Source: Bacillota bacterium (GTDB lineage Bacteria; Bacillota; DSM-12270; Thermacetogeniales; Thermacetogeniaceae). From it: DNA of 9,694 nt. Shown here piece after piece: positions 1 to 6,699 of the stretch. How positions within the stretch are numbered: position 1 is the first letter of the stretch; the number at the start of each line of letters is the position of its first letter. The stretch covers positions 1-9,694 of the forward strand of contig DAOURU010000021.1 in NCBI GenBank assembly GCA_030627585.1, written 5' to 3'. Both the position numbers and the translations under genes were made by a program. The notes below the pieces were generated by a model that ran no database searches, had not been told where the DNA came from, and saw only the letters and a program-made list of their open reading frames with translations.

Positions 1-96
1 CAGTTGCCTGAAGCAGAGGCGCGGAGCTATCAGCCCCGGGTTGTTTTTGTAGACTCCCAAAACCGGATTGTTTCCCCGGCAGAACTGCCCAAATAA
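1..96 (+). CDS. C-terminal tail of an unidentified protein (5' end outside window)
   Basis: An open frame runs from the first base to a TAA at 94-96 and gives 31 residues. The tail ends in PRVVFVDSQNRIVSPAELPK. Codon choice resembles that of the neighbouring genes, and the alternating hydrophobic stretch RVVFVD followed by a polar turn reads like a real beta-strand terminus, so I take this as the end of a genuine gene. I do not recognise the family, and the stretch is too short to assign one. It is convergent with the ADP-ribosylhydrolase gene, whose stop lies 78 bp away. No convincing terminator lies between them. Confidence 0.5.
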   Translation, partial: QLPEAEARSYQPRVVFVDSQNRIVSPAELPK

Positions 97-174
97 GAGC
101 TTGGGGCCGCCATTAATTTTTCTCCCCGTCACCGGGTCTCCGGGCGGCTCTCTTCATCTGTCCGATACACCTTT

Positions 175-1140
175 TTACGCATTTTCACTGCGGGAAATTT
201 TCCACAGTTTTACCGCCAGTTCTTCCACGTACCGTCTCCCTTTCGGCCCGTCTTCCAATGTATCCAGCCACCTTTCAGGAATTCCCTGTTTGCCGTGGTA
301 AGCGCCGCTGATGGCGCCGGTCAATGCACCGAGGGTATCGGTATCCCCCCCCAGGTTGACGGCGTATACTACTGCCTCTTCAAAACTCCGGTGATGACTT
401 AAAAAAGCGTAAATAGCGGTACAAACTGAATTGCTTGCCGTCACATCGTTGCCTAATTGAGAGATAATCTCCCGGCGAGATGGTTTTGACTGGAGCAGCT
501 TTTCCATGGCGATCACTTTTGCTCTGTAATCATTGGCATCTGGGGCCAAAAAGTCCTTCAGTTTGTTGAGAAAGCCCAAGGCATCGAATGGCTGCGCAGG
601 GTCAGAAGTTAAAGCCAGTGCAATGGCGTATGCCTGGAGCGCCGTGCCTTCTGTAGCCAGCGGGTGGGTATGTGTGAGGCGGGCCGTGTTTCCGGCCGCC
701 CTTCTCAATTCTTCCGGGTGCTCTGCATATAAACAGGCTACCGGCGCAACGCGCATAGGGGCACCGTTTCCGTAGGAACCGCCCGGGAAAACCCTTTCTG
801 CCGCCTCCTCCCAGGGCACTCCCTCCTTAATCAGCTGCAGGACGTGCCTCGTTCCCGGGCCGTACCCCCGCTGCGGGTTGAAGTTTTCGCAGAACGTTTG
901 AGCAAGGTCATTCCCGTTAAACCCCCGGCAGCGGACTAATGATTCGGCAATCCCGATCATCATCTCTGTATCATCGGTGTATGTTCCTGCGCCCAGCCGG
1001 GCGGGCAGCATTTCCCTTACTTCTCCGTATTGCCGGGCAATCGCTTCGAAAGGCCAGCCCTCTACAGGCATGCCGAGGGCGTCGCCTGTAAAAGTACCCA
1101 GCAAGGCACCGGAAATTTTATCGAGGCATTTTTCTGTCAT
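175..1140 (-). CDS. ADP-ribosylglycohydrolase family protein, ARH3-like
   Basis: This 321-residue protein belongs to the DraG/ARH family, Mg-dependent enzymes that remove ADP-ribose from modified proteins or from O-acetyl-ADP-ribose. The family signatures are present in order: GALLGTFTGDALGMPVEG (residues 11-28, with Glu27 a likely metal ligand), YTDDT (54-58), RGYGPG (91-96), GSYGNGAPMR (121-130), LTHTHPLA (155-162), NSVCTAIYAFL (237-247) and GGDTDT (264-269). The TDDT and DTD residues form the two-metal site. From memory, the RGYG, GSYGNG and NSVCTAIY blocks look closest to human ARH3, which removes serine-linked ADP-ribose, rather than to nitrogenase-associated DraG; this is inference. I chose the ATG at 1140 because family members begin a few residues before the GALLG block. 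A TTG at 1191 would add 17 residues and has a G-rich SD about 12 nt upstream, so it cannot be excluded. The gene lies downstream of the PHP gene on the same strand. The substrate is not known. Confidence 0.9.
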   Translation of the reverse strand: MTEKCLDKISGALLGTFTGDALGMPVEGWPFEAIARQYGEVREMLPARLGAGTYTDDTEMMIGIAESLVRCRGFNGNDLAQTFCENFNPQRGYGPGTRHVLQLIKEGVPWEEAAERVFPGGSYGNGAPMRVAPVACLYAEHPEELRRAAGNTARLTHTHPLATEGTALQAYAIALALTSDPAQPFDALGFLNKLKDFLAPDANDYRAKVIAMEKLLQSKPSRREIISQLGNDVTASNSVCTAIYAFLSHHRSFEEAVVYAVNLGGDTDTLGALTGAISGAYHGKQGIPERWLDTLEDGPKGRRYVEELAVKLWKISRSENA

Positions 1141-1218
1141 CGCAATTATCCGCCTCCCAGTATCTTTCAATTCATGAACCGCATCCTTCAAATAGGCAGA
1201 AAACCCCCCTTTTTGCTT

Positions 1219-1248
1219 ATTTTAACAGTGATTTGTATGGCTTTGCAA
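1219..1248 (-). promoter_or_regulatory. Candidate sigma-A promoter for the ADP-ribosylhydrolase gene
   Basis: Read on the minus strand, TTGCAA (1243-1248) and TAAAAT (1219-1224) are separated by 18 bp. They match the consensus at 4 of 6 and 5 of 6 positions. Transcription would begin near 1212, just ahead of a run of six Gs that could serve as part of the ribosome-binding region. The 135-bp gap after the PHP gene makes an independent promoter plausible. The -35 element is weak and this is not proven. Confidence 0.4.
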
Positions 1249-1275
1249 TTAAAATGCACCTGGTTAGCCGCACCT

Positions 1276-1956
1276 TTAGCCCGGCAAAGGATCTCTGCCG
1301 GGTATAACAACCTTTGTCTGGCGGCGGCGGACCGCTTCGCGGAGGTCCTTGACGCCTTTCACCCAGGCAGGCACCTGGTTTACGACCATTCCCACCTGCC
1401 GGCTGACATGGGCGTCACTTCCCCCCACGAGGGGAAGCCCCAGTGTCGCGGCGAGTTTAGAGACGTCGTGAATGTGTTCCAATTCCAGGGCGTTGATCTC
1501 GAGGGCATCGAATTTTCTCAAAAGAGCGTGGGGGAGCTTCGCGAGATTTCGTCCCGGCCGCAGGGGGTGAGCCCCAATGATCATGAGATCAAGGTCTTGG
1601 GCTGCATCCAGAAGCCTGTCCAGGCGCGGCCGCTTGTCCCCTGCGGGCCAGCATCCGGGGGCATTTTTCAGCGCGCGCAGGCCTGCCGGCGAACCCAGCA
1701 CAAGGAGGTCTCCGTCTTCGCGGACGGTTATTTCTGTTCCGGGCAGCACCCGCAGCCCTTTCCACCGCCAGTTGATTTCTTCAAGGGCCTCGAAAACTCT
1801 CCAGTAGCTTTTAATATTGGCGTGCTCGGTTACCGCCAGCAATTTTAAGCCGCGGCGCTGGGCGCGCTTTAAAAAATTTTGAAGCCGCCGCCTGCTGAAC
1901 AGCTGCCAGGTGAAAAACTGGGTGTGACAGTGCAGTTCGGCCAGAATCCCCTGCAT
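1276..1956 (-). CDS. PHP-domain metal-dependent phosphoesterase-like protein
   Basis: The 226-residue product carries the metal-binding motifs of the PHP (polymerase and histidinol phosphatase) superfamily, which hydrolyse phosphoesters at a multinuclear metal centre. The motifs are HxH at residues 9-11 (ELHCHT), TEH at 43-45, Glu75 in LPGTE, His130 in GAHPLRPG and SDAH at 180-183. The size matches stand-alone PHP proteins and there is no polymerase or other extra domain. The start is the ATG at 1956, placed immediately before the first HxH motif with an AAGGGG SD about 8 nt upstream. The frame stays open upstream, but only through the promoter region. The gene is divergent from nadA and lies upstream of the ADP-ribosylhydrolase gene on the same strand. 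The specific substrate cannot be read from the sequence. Known relatives include nucleoside 3',5'-bisphosphate and histidinol phosphate phosphatases. Confidence 0.85.
   Translation of the reverse strand: MQGILAELHCHTQFFTWQLFSRRRLQNFLKRAQRRGLKLLAVTEHANIKSYWRVFEALEEINWRWKGLRVLPGTEITVREDGDLLVLGSPAGLRALKNAPGCWPAGDKRPRLDRLLDAAQDLDLMIIGAHPLRPGRNLAKLPHALLRKFDALEINALELEHIHDVSKLAATLGLPLVGGSDAHVSRQVGMVVNQVPAWVKGVKDLREAVRRRQTKVVIPGRDPLPG
1280..1302. repeat. Short inverted repeat at the 3' end of the PHP gene
   Basis: CCCGGCA (1280-1286) and TGCCGGG (1296-1302) are perfect complements around a 9-nt loop, covering the last codons of the PHP gene. In the minus-strand transcript the hairpin is not followed by a U-run, so it is not a standard terminator. 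It might stabilise the PHP message or be incidental to its proline/glycine-rich codons. Confidence 0.4.
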
Positions 1957-2016
1957 AAACTTTTCCCCTTTTCTCAAGATGGGAGTTCCTGTTTTCTGAT
2001 ATTTTCCTATATTTAT

Positions 2017-2045
2017 AATATCCAATTTTGCAAACGTGGTGTTAA
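2017..2045 (-). promoter_or_regulatory. Candidate promoter for the PHP gene
   Basis: On the minus strand TTAACA (2040-2045, 5 of 6 to the -35 consensus) is followed 17 bp later by GATATT (2017-2022, 4 of 6), or 19 bp later by TATTAT (2015-2020, 5 of 6). The -35 element is one arm of the palindrome at 2040-2053. A protein bound there would therefore interfere directly with transcription of the PHP gene. The surrounding AT-rich stretch supports a promoter, but the exact elements are uncertain. Confidence 0.35.
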
Positions 2046-2053
2046 GATTAACA
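2040..2053. promoter_or_regulatory. Palindrome TGTTAA-GA-TTAACA, candidate operator
   Basis: Two perfect 6-nt arms (2040-2045 and 2048-2053) flank a 2-bp centre in the divergent PHP/nadA intergenic region. The site overlaps the proposed -35 element of the PHP gene and lies about 50 bp upstream of the nadA -35. Symmetry and position suggest a binding site for a dimeric regulator. The arm spacing does not fit the Rex consensus (4-bp centre) or a BirA site (half-sites about 15 bp apart), so I name no regulator. Confidence 0.35.
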
Positions 2054-2082
2054 TTTCTTCGCAGTCCTGGCAAGGAAAAAGA

Positions 2083-2094
2083 AAGGAATTCCTT
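2083..2094. promoter_or_regulatory. Perfect 12-bp palindrome just upstream of the nadA promoter
   Basis: AAGGAATTCCTT is a perfect 12-bp palindrome whose right edge is 8 bp upstream of the nadA -35 element, centred near -50 relative to the expected start. This position suits a regulator that contacts polymerase or blocks it. No regulator is assigned, and it may be chance. Confidence 0.25.
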
Positions 2095-2102
2095 CATCTT
2101 GC

Positions 2103-2131
2103 TTGACGGTGCCTGTCGTTTCCCGTAAGAT
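2103..2131 (+). promoter_or_regulatory. Sigma-A-type promoter for the nadABC operon
   Basis: TTGACG (2103-2108, 5 of 6 to consensus) and TAAGAT (2126-2131, 4 of 6) are separated by the optimal 17 bp. Transcription would start near 2138 and give a 5' leader of about 72 nt before the nadA ATG. The leader is A-rich and shows no riboswitch-like fold that I can recognise. This is the best promoter match upstream of the cofactor cluster. Confidence 0.65.
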
Positions 2132-2209
2132 AAAAAGAAAATATCTGAAAAAGATCCGTGCACCTCGAAATGAAAAAGCCGGCGCGTGAGGGGAGAGGAG
2201 TTAAACGTC

Positions 2210-3136
2210 ATGAGGGAAGAGACAGCAAACGTTGTCGAATTAAGCCGGAAGATTAAGGAATTAAAAGAAAAGCGAAAGGCGGTCATTCTGGCCCATTTTT
2301 ACCAGCGTCCCGAGGTCCAGGATGTTGCTGATTTTGTGGGAGATTCCCTGCAGTTAGCCCGGCAGGCCGCAGACACCGATGCCGAGGTCATTGTTTTTTG
2401 CGGCGTCTATTTTATGGCAGAAAGTGCAAAAATCCTGTCCCCTGAGAAGATTGTCTTGCTTCCTGAAGCAGAGGCGGGCTGCCCTCTCGCCGACATGGCT
2501 TCAGCCCCGGCGGTGCGGGCAAAAAAGGAGGAAATACCGGATTGCCTTGTTGTCGCCTACGTGAATTCCTCTGCAGCCGTCAAAGCGGAAAGTGACGTCT
2601 GTTGCACTTCAGCCAATGCCCCGAAGGTGGTTTCTTCCTTGCCTTCAGAGCGCCCGGTTCTTTTTGTCCCGGACCGGAACCTGGGGGATTATGTTTCCCG
2701 GCAAACAGGCCGTGCCTTGATTCCATGGGATGGTTACTGTCATGTTCACGACTGCTTAACGGCGGCGGAGATCGAGACCGCCCGTGCTGCCCACCCTGAA
2801 GCTGCGGTCGTGGTCCACCCCGAGTCTCCTCCTGAAGTCATTGAGCTTGCGGATCATGTTGCGAGTACGGGAGGGATGATCAAATACGCAGGAAGCGCTC
2901 CTGCCTCTTCTTTTATTATCGGAACGGAGCAGGGGCTGCTTTATCCCCTGCAGAAGGCTTGTCCCAATAAGTCTTTTTACCCTGCCGCCTCCCATATGAT
3001 TTGCCCCAGTATGAAACTGACCACTTTAGAAAAAGTTAAGCGGGTACTGGAGGACCTTGCACCCCGGATTGAGGTGGCACCTGAAATTCGGGACCGGGCA
3101 CGGAAAGCCCTCACCCGGATGTTGGAACTCTCGTAG
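2210..3136 (+). CDS. nadA: Quinolinate synthase NadA
   Basis: NadA condenses iminoaspartate with dihydroxyacetone phosphate to make quinolinate, using a [4Fe-4S] cluster in the cytoplasm. The 308-residue protein has the short form typical of Firmicutes and archaea. Recognisable blocks are ILAHFYQRPEVQD (26-38), GDSLQLAR (44-51), FCGVYFMAESAKIL (63-76), AGCPLADM (89-96), GYCHVHD (175-181), HPESPPEV (203-210), STGGMIKY (219-226) and MICPSMKLTTLEKV (263-276). The predicted cluster ligands are Cys91, Cys177 and Cys265; their spacings of 86 and 88 residues agree with those known for the family. The ATG at 2210 is preferred because GAGGAG lies 9 nt upstream. An in-frame GTG at 2186 would put that SD inside the gene. 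It is the first gene of the cluster and ends 61 bp before nadB. Confidence 0.97.
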   Translation: MREETANVVELSRKIKELKEKRKAVILAHFYQRPEVQDVADFVGDSLQLARQAADTDAEVIVFCGVYFMAESAKILSPEKIVLLPEAEAGCPLADMASAPAVRAKKEEIPDCLVVAYVNSSAAVKAESDVCCTSANAPKVVSSLPSERPVLFVPDRNLGDYVSRQTGRALIPWDGYCHVHDCLTAAEIETARAAHPEAAVVVHPESPPEVIELADHVASTGGMIKYAGSAPASSFIIGTEQGLLYPLQKACPNKSFYPAASHMICPSMKLTTLEKVKRVLEDLAPRIEVAPEIRDRARKALTRMLELS

Positions 3137-3137
3137 A

Positions 3138-3178
3138 TCTCTCTGCGGCGAGGTACGGGCCGCCGCGAGGGGATTTTT
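3138..3178 (+). terminator. Hairpin plus U5 between nadA and nadB (possible attenuator)
   Basis: GCGGCG (3145-3150) pairs with CGCCGC (3161-3166) around a 10-nt loop. The stem can be extended outward by 3138-3144 against 3167-3173, with U-G wobbles and one C-A mismatch, and is followed directly by TTTTT at 3174-3178. This is the form of an intrinsic terminator, yet nadB begins 20 nt later and its SD lies at 3182-3190. Partial termination, attenuation or mRNA processing would set NadA above NadB. The outer stem is wobble-rich, so its strength is uncertain. Confidence 0.45.
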
Positions 3179-3197
3179 GATAAGGAGAGGATGCTCC

Positions 3198-4805
3198 GTG
3201 ACACCCCGGCACCTTTTTGCTCTGGAATTGGACCGGCTCCCCTCTTTTGAGGCGGATTTTTTGATTATAGGAAGCGGCATCGCCGGTCTTTTTGCTGCTT
3301 ATAAAGCCCGGGAATTCGGCTCGGTTCTGGTTCTTACAAAACAGCACGCCGAGGATAGCAGCACTGAAATGGCGCAGGGCGGAATTGCAGCTGCGATTGA
3401 GGAAACAGACTCCCCCTTTTTTCATCTCGAGGATACCCTGGAAGCCGGTGCCGGGCTTTGCGACCCTTATGCTGTTGAAATTCTCGTTACCGAAGGCCCG
3501 GCGCGCGTGATGGAGCTCGTAGAACTGGGGGTTCGCTTTGACCGCAAGGGGGATGCCTGGGCGCTGGGGTGGGAAGGTGCCCACCGGCGACGCAGAATTC
3601 TTCATGCCACTGATGCCACCGGAGAGGAGATAGCGCGCGCCCTCATCCGGGAATGCCGCAAGGATCAGAAAATTACCCTCAAGGAGGGTTATTTTCTGGT
3701 AGATTTTTTAAGGGAGCCTCGCACAGGCCGGTGTGGCGGGGCATTAGTTCTGGATACCCAGACCGGGGGTTTTCTGGTGTGCCGGGCAAGTGCCGTGATT
3801 GCCGCCACCGGCGGAGCGGGCCAGCTCTATCTTAACACGACAAATCCTGCTGTTGCAACCGGAGACGGAATCGCGGCTGCCTACCGCGCCGGGGCGGAAC
3901 TCATAGATATGGAATTTGTTCAATTTCATCCTACAGCCCTTGCTCTTAGCGCCGCGCCGCGCTTTTTAATTTCCGAGGCGGTGCGTGGGGAGGGTGCTTT
4001 TTTGCGCAATGTCAAGGGTGAGCGGTTCATGCTCAGGTTTCACGAACTGGCAGAACTTGCACCCCGGGATGTCGTTTCAAGGGCAATTGTCCGGGAAATG
4101 GAAAAGACCGGGGCGGATTACGTCTATCTCGATTTCTCTCACCTCGACCGGGATAGATTCAAAGCCCGGTTTCCTAATATCTGGCGGACATGCCGGCAGT
4201 ACGGGCTTGATTTAGCTCAAGGCTACATTCCTGTTGCTCCTGCCGCTCATTATATTATGGGGGGAATTAAAATAAATACCAGCGGAGAAACTAACATCCC
4301 CGGTTTATACGCCTGCGGAGAGGCCGCCTGCAGCGGCGTCCACGGGGCGAACCGCCTTGCGAGCAACTCTCTCCTGGAAGGGCTGGTTTTCGGTGCGAGG
4401 GCCGCGGCCACGGGAGGCCGTTACCTCCAGCAGGCAGGCCGGAAGATACCGGGCCTTCCTTCCTCTCGCGCCGGAAAAAGCAAGGGAAACTTCTCTGATC
4501 TGGATAAGTCCTTTTGGAGAAAAATAACCGACCGCGTCCGGACGCTGATGTGGGAAAAGGCCGGAATTATCCGCACCGGCGGGGCGCTGGTTGAGGCTGC
4601 GGCAGGGCTGGATCAACTGGAAGCCGGGATTCCCTTTTATGTTCCGTCCCGTGAGGCTGTAGAAGCGGTGAACCTTTTAACCCTCGGCCGGCTTACGGTA
4701 CATGCCGCCCTGCTGCGGACAGAAAGCCGGGGCGGGCATTTCCGGAAGGATTTTCCCGCCAGGGATGATCAATACTGGTCAAAACATCTGATCTTCCAAA
4801 CTTAA
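3198..4805 (+). CDS. nadB: L-aspartate oxidase NadB
   Basis: NadB is the FAD-dependent first enzyme of de novo NAD synthesis. It oxidises L-aspartate to iminoaspartate, with oxygen or, in anaerobes, fumarate as electron acceptor. The 535-residue length matches E. coli (540). The FAD-binding dinucleotide motif GSGIAGLFAA is at residues 25-34. The family blocks TEMAQGGIAAAI (56-67), GGAGQLYLNTTNP (205-217), MEFVQFHPTAL (238-248), RDVVSRAI (290-297), HYIMGGI (351-357) and GEAACSGVHGANRLASNSLLEGLVFG (374-399) follow in order. His244, Arg290, His351 and Arg386 fall at the same numbers as the catalytic and substrate-binding residues of the E. coli enzyme. The start is the GTG at 3198, 7 nt after the SD AAGGAGAGG. 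An ATG at 3191 is out of frame. A longer in-frame extension would overlap nadA and carries no family sequence. It is followed 21 bp later by nadC. Confidence 0.96.
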   Translation: MTPRHLFALELDRLPSFEADFLIIGSGIAGLFAAYKAREFGSVLVLTKQHAEDSSTEMAQGGIAAAIEETDSPFFHLEDTLEAGAGLCDPYAVEILVTEGPARVMELVELGVRFDRKGDAWALGWEGAHRRRRILHATDATGEEIARALIRECRKDQKITLKEGYFLVDFLREPRTGRCGGALVLDTQTGGFLVCRASAVIAATGGAGQLYLNTTNPAVATGDGIAAAYRAGAELIDMEFVQFHPTALALSAAPRFLISEAVRGEGAFLRNVKGERFMLRFHELAELAPRDVVSRAIVREMEKTGADYVYLDFSHLDRDRFKARFPNIWRTCRQYGLDLAQGYIPVAPAAHYIMGGIKINTSGETNIPGLYACGEAACSGVHGANRLASNSLLEGLVFGARAAATGGRYLQQAGRKIPGLPSSRAGKSKGNFSDLDKSFWRKITDRVRTLMWEKAGIIRTGGALVEAAAGLDQLEAGIPFYVPSREAVEAVNLLTLGRLTVHAALLRTESRGGHFRKDFPARDDQYWSKHLIFQT

Positions 4806-4826
4806 AGCAGGAAAGGCGGGAGGAGC

Positions 4827-5690
4827 TTGCTGCCGAATTGGATACTTGAGGAATCGGTACGCCGGGCGCTGGCGGAAGACGTCGGAACCGGAGATCTTAC
4901 CACAAACTCTTTAGTTCCGGTCGGGGCCAGGGCAGAAGCCGTGATTTACAGCAAGGGAGCGGGTGTCCTGGCCGGACTCCCCGTTGCGGCCCGTGTTTTT
5001 CACATGCTCGACGCGCGGATTAAAGTAGAGGAGCATATTTCTGAAGGAGACCTTCTCAAACCCGGAAGCATCATCGCGCGGGTGGAGGGGCCGGCACGGG
5101 GGGTGTTGACGGGAGAGCGAACAGCTTTAAACTTTCTTCAGCGTCTTTCCGGGATTGCTACAGCGACCCGGCAGCTGGTAGAATCGATTGCAGGTACGAG
5201 AGCGCGTCTTGTGGATACCAGAAAAACCACGCCAGGCCTGCGCGCCCTCGAAAAGTACGCCGTCCGGACCGGCGGGGGTTATAACCACCGGATCGGGCTT
5301 TACGATGGGATCTTGATCAAGGACAACCACATTAAGGTCGCCGGGGGGATTACCAGAGCTATAAGCCAGGCGCGGGCTGCGGTTCCTTATATCGTAAAAA
5401 TTGAAATTGAAGTGGAAAGTTTGGAGCAATTAGAAGAGGCTTTAGCTGCCGGAGCAGACTTAATTATGCTGGATAATATGCCTCCCCCTTTGCTCCGGAA
5501 GGCGGTGGCGTTGACGGGCGGGCGGGTTCCCCTCGAGGCCTCGGGAGGGATCACCGCAGGCCGCATCCGGGAGGTGGCAGAGACCGGGGTGGACTTTATT
5601 TCGGTCGGAGCAATTACGCACTCCGCTCCGGCTTTGGACATCAGCATGGATGTTGGGGAAATCAAAAAATCTTTCAGGGAATCAGGTTGA
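4827..5690 (+). CDS. nadC: Nicotinate-nucleotide pyrophosphorylase (carboxylating) NadC
   Basis: NadC (quinolinate phosphoribosyltransferase) converts quinolinate and PRPP to nicotinate mononucleotide, CO2 and diphosphate, joining the de novo route to the rest of NAD synthesis. The 287-residue product shows the whole family pattern: EDVGTGDLTT (17-26), GERTALNFLQRLSGIAT (96-112), DTRKTTPGLRALEKYAV (130-146), GGGYNHRIGLYDGILIKDNHI (149-169), KIEIEVES (191-198), MLDNM (214-218), EASGGI (237-242) and SVGAITHSAPALDISMD (259-275). Arg and Lys residues in the DTRKT and NHR blocks form the phosphate-binding site. The start is TTG at 4827, with purine-rich AAAGGCGGGAGGAG just upstream. CTG at 4830 is an equally spaced alternative, and no ATG is available. 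The stop TGA at 5688 overlaps the birA TTG, so translation of the two is probably coupled. Confidence 0.96.
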   Translation: MLPNWILEESVRRALAEDVGTGDLTTNSLVPVGARAEAVIYSKGAGVLAGLPVAARVFHMLDARIKVEEHISEGDLLKPGSIIARVEGPARGVLTGERTALNFLQRLSGIATATRQLVESIAGTRARLVDTRKTTPGLRALEKYAVRTGGGYNHRIGLYDGILIKDNHIKVAGGITRAISQARAAVPYIVKIEIEVESLEQLEEALAAGADLIMLDNMPPPLLRKAVALTGGRVPLEASGGITAGRIREVAETGVDFISVGAITHSAPALDISMDVGEIKKSFRESG

Positions 5691-6676
5691 GGGAGATGGG
5701 AAGGGAAAAAATCCTCGCAATTTTAGAAGAAAACCAGGGGCGTTACATTTCGGGAGAAGAGATCAGCGCATGCCTGGGCGTGAGCAGGAGTGCCGTTTGG
5801 AAGAAGATTAAAAACCTCCGGGAGTTGGGATACAAAATTACAGGAAGCCCCCGCGCAGGTTACTTGTTTGAAGGCGCTCCCGACCTCCTTTACCCCTGGG
5901 AAATTCAAAAAGGGCTCCGGACCCGCCTCTTTGGAAAAGAGTTCTTTCACTTCCGGCAGGTTGGTTCTACAAACCTGGCGGCCCAGGATCTTGCACGCAA
6001 AGGGTATCCGGAGGGAACTGTAGTTGTGGCCGAGGAACAAACCGCCGGGCGGGGGCGCTGGAAGCGGGCCTGGTTTTCACCGCCGGAGCTGGGAATCTGG
6101 TTTTCTTTAATTTTGCGGCCCCCTCTCGTTCCTTTAAAAGTTCCGCAGATCACCCTCGTTGCCGGAGTGGCCTGCGCGCGGGCGCTTCACGCGGAGCTCG
6201 GCTTCAAGCCGGGGATTAAATGGCCGAATGACCTCGTTTGCGACGGGAAAAAGGTGTGCGGGATCTTGGCGGAGCTGGAGGCTGCCGCTGAGCAGCTTAA
6301 CTACCTGATTTTAGGCATCGGAATTAATGTAAACCAGGTAAAGGATGATTTTCCTTTAGAACTTCGGGAAGCGGCGGTTTCACTGCGGATGGTGGCAGGG
6401 CGAAGACTGAGGCGCCTCCCTCTCCTCCGCCGCCTCTTGGAGTTTTTAGAAGAAGAGTATGAGTTGTTCTGCAGCACCGGTTTTGCCGGGGCGCGGGAAA
6501 AGTGGCTGGAGTACCAGGTTACTTTAGGAAAGCGGGTCCGCGTGCAAGAGGGGAAAGAAGAGTTTTACGGAGAGGCCCTTGATTTAGACTTTGATGGAAG
6601 TTTGCTTTTGCGCCTGGCGGGCGGCGAGACGCGCCGCTGCGCCTCGGGGGAAGTTATGTTGTGCCGGGAGACTTGA
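5687..6676 (+). CDS. birA: Biotin--[acetyl-CoA-carboxylase] ligase / biotin operon repressor BirA
   Basis: BirA activates biotin with ATP to biotinyl-AMP and transfers it to the lysine of carboxylase carrier domains. Forms with an N-terminal helix-turn-helix also repress biotin genes. The 329-residue protein is this class II, bifunctional form: winged HTH at about residues 5-60 ([32 protein letters not shown]), then the catalytic domain with GSTN (93-96), [14 protein letters not shown] (116-129, the biotinyl-AMP loop), KWPNDLV (178-184), [10 protein letters not shown] (187-196) and LGIGINVN (209-216). An SH3-like C-terminal domain follows (about 280-325). I used TTG at 5687, which shares a TTGA overlap with the nadC stop and has AGGG 7 nt upstream. 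ATG at 5696 is possible, but its SD would be too close. No biotin synthesis gene or BirA operator is visible in the window, so the DNA target lies elsewhere. Confidence 0.95.
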   Translation: MREMGREKILAILEENQGRYISGEEISACLGVSRSAVWKKIKNLRELGYKITGSPRAGYLFEGAPDLLYPWEIQKGLRTRLFGKEFFHFRQVGSTNLAAQDLARKGYPEGTVVVAEEQTAGRGRWKRAWFSPPELGIWFSLILRPPLVPLKVPQITLVAGVACARALHAELGFKPGIKWPNDLVCDGKKVCGILAELEAAAEQLNYLILGIGINVNQVKDDFPLELREAAVSLRMVAGRRLRRLPLLRRLLEFLEEEYELFCSTGFAGAREKWLEYQVTLGKRVRVQEGKEEFYGEALDLDFDGSLLLRLAGGETRRCASGEVMLCRET

Positions 6677-6699
6677 AGATGCGAGGGAGGGGAGCAGGC

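Noticed and set aside
106..148. GCCGCC (106-111) and GGCGGC (143-148) as a terminator between the convergent genes
   Set aside because: The arms are 31 nt apart and neither strand has a U-run directly after the stem.
1030..1848. Long plus-strand open frame of 272 codons opposite the ADP-ribosylhydrolase and PHP genes
   Set aside because: It lies antisense to two genes with clear family motifs, spans their intergenic gap and shows no recognisable protein sequence or SD.
2040..2071. Possible BirA operator in the nadA upstream region
   Set aside because: BirA sites need TTGTTAACC-like and GGTTAACAA-like half-sites about 15 bp apart; the TTAACA arms here are only 2 bp apart and no partner half-site is found at the right distance.
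1957..2286. Longer N-terminus for the PHP protein running into the nadA region
   Set aside because: The extension crosses both promoters and the nadA start, has no PHP sequence, and the ATG at 1956 has a proper SD just before the first metal-binding motif.
7..2476. 15-base identical stretch CCTGAAGCAGAGGCG at 7-21 and 2462-2476, in the same codon phase
   Set aside because: Flanking bases do not align, both copies encode a common PEAEA string, and a match of this length is only mildly unlikely; probably coincidence rather than a repeat.
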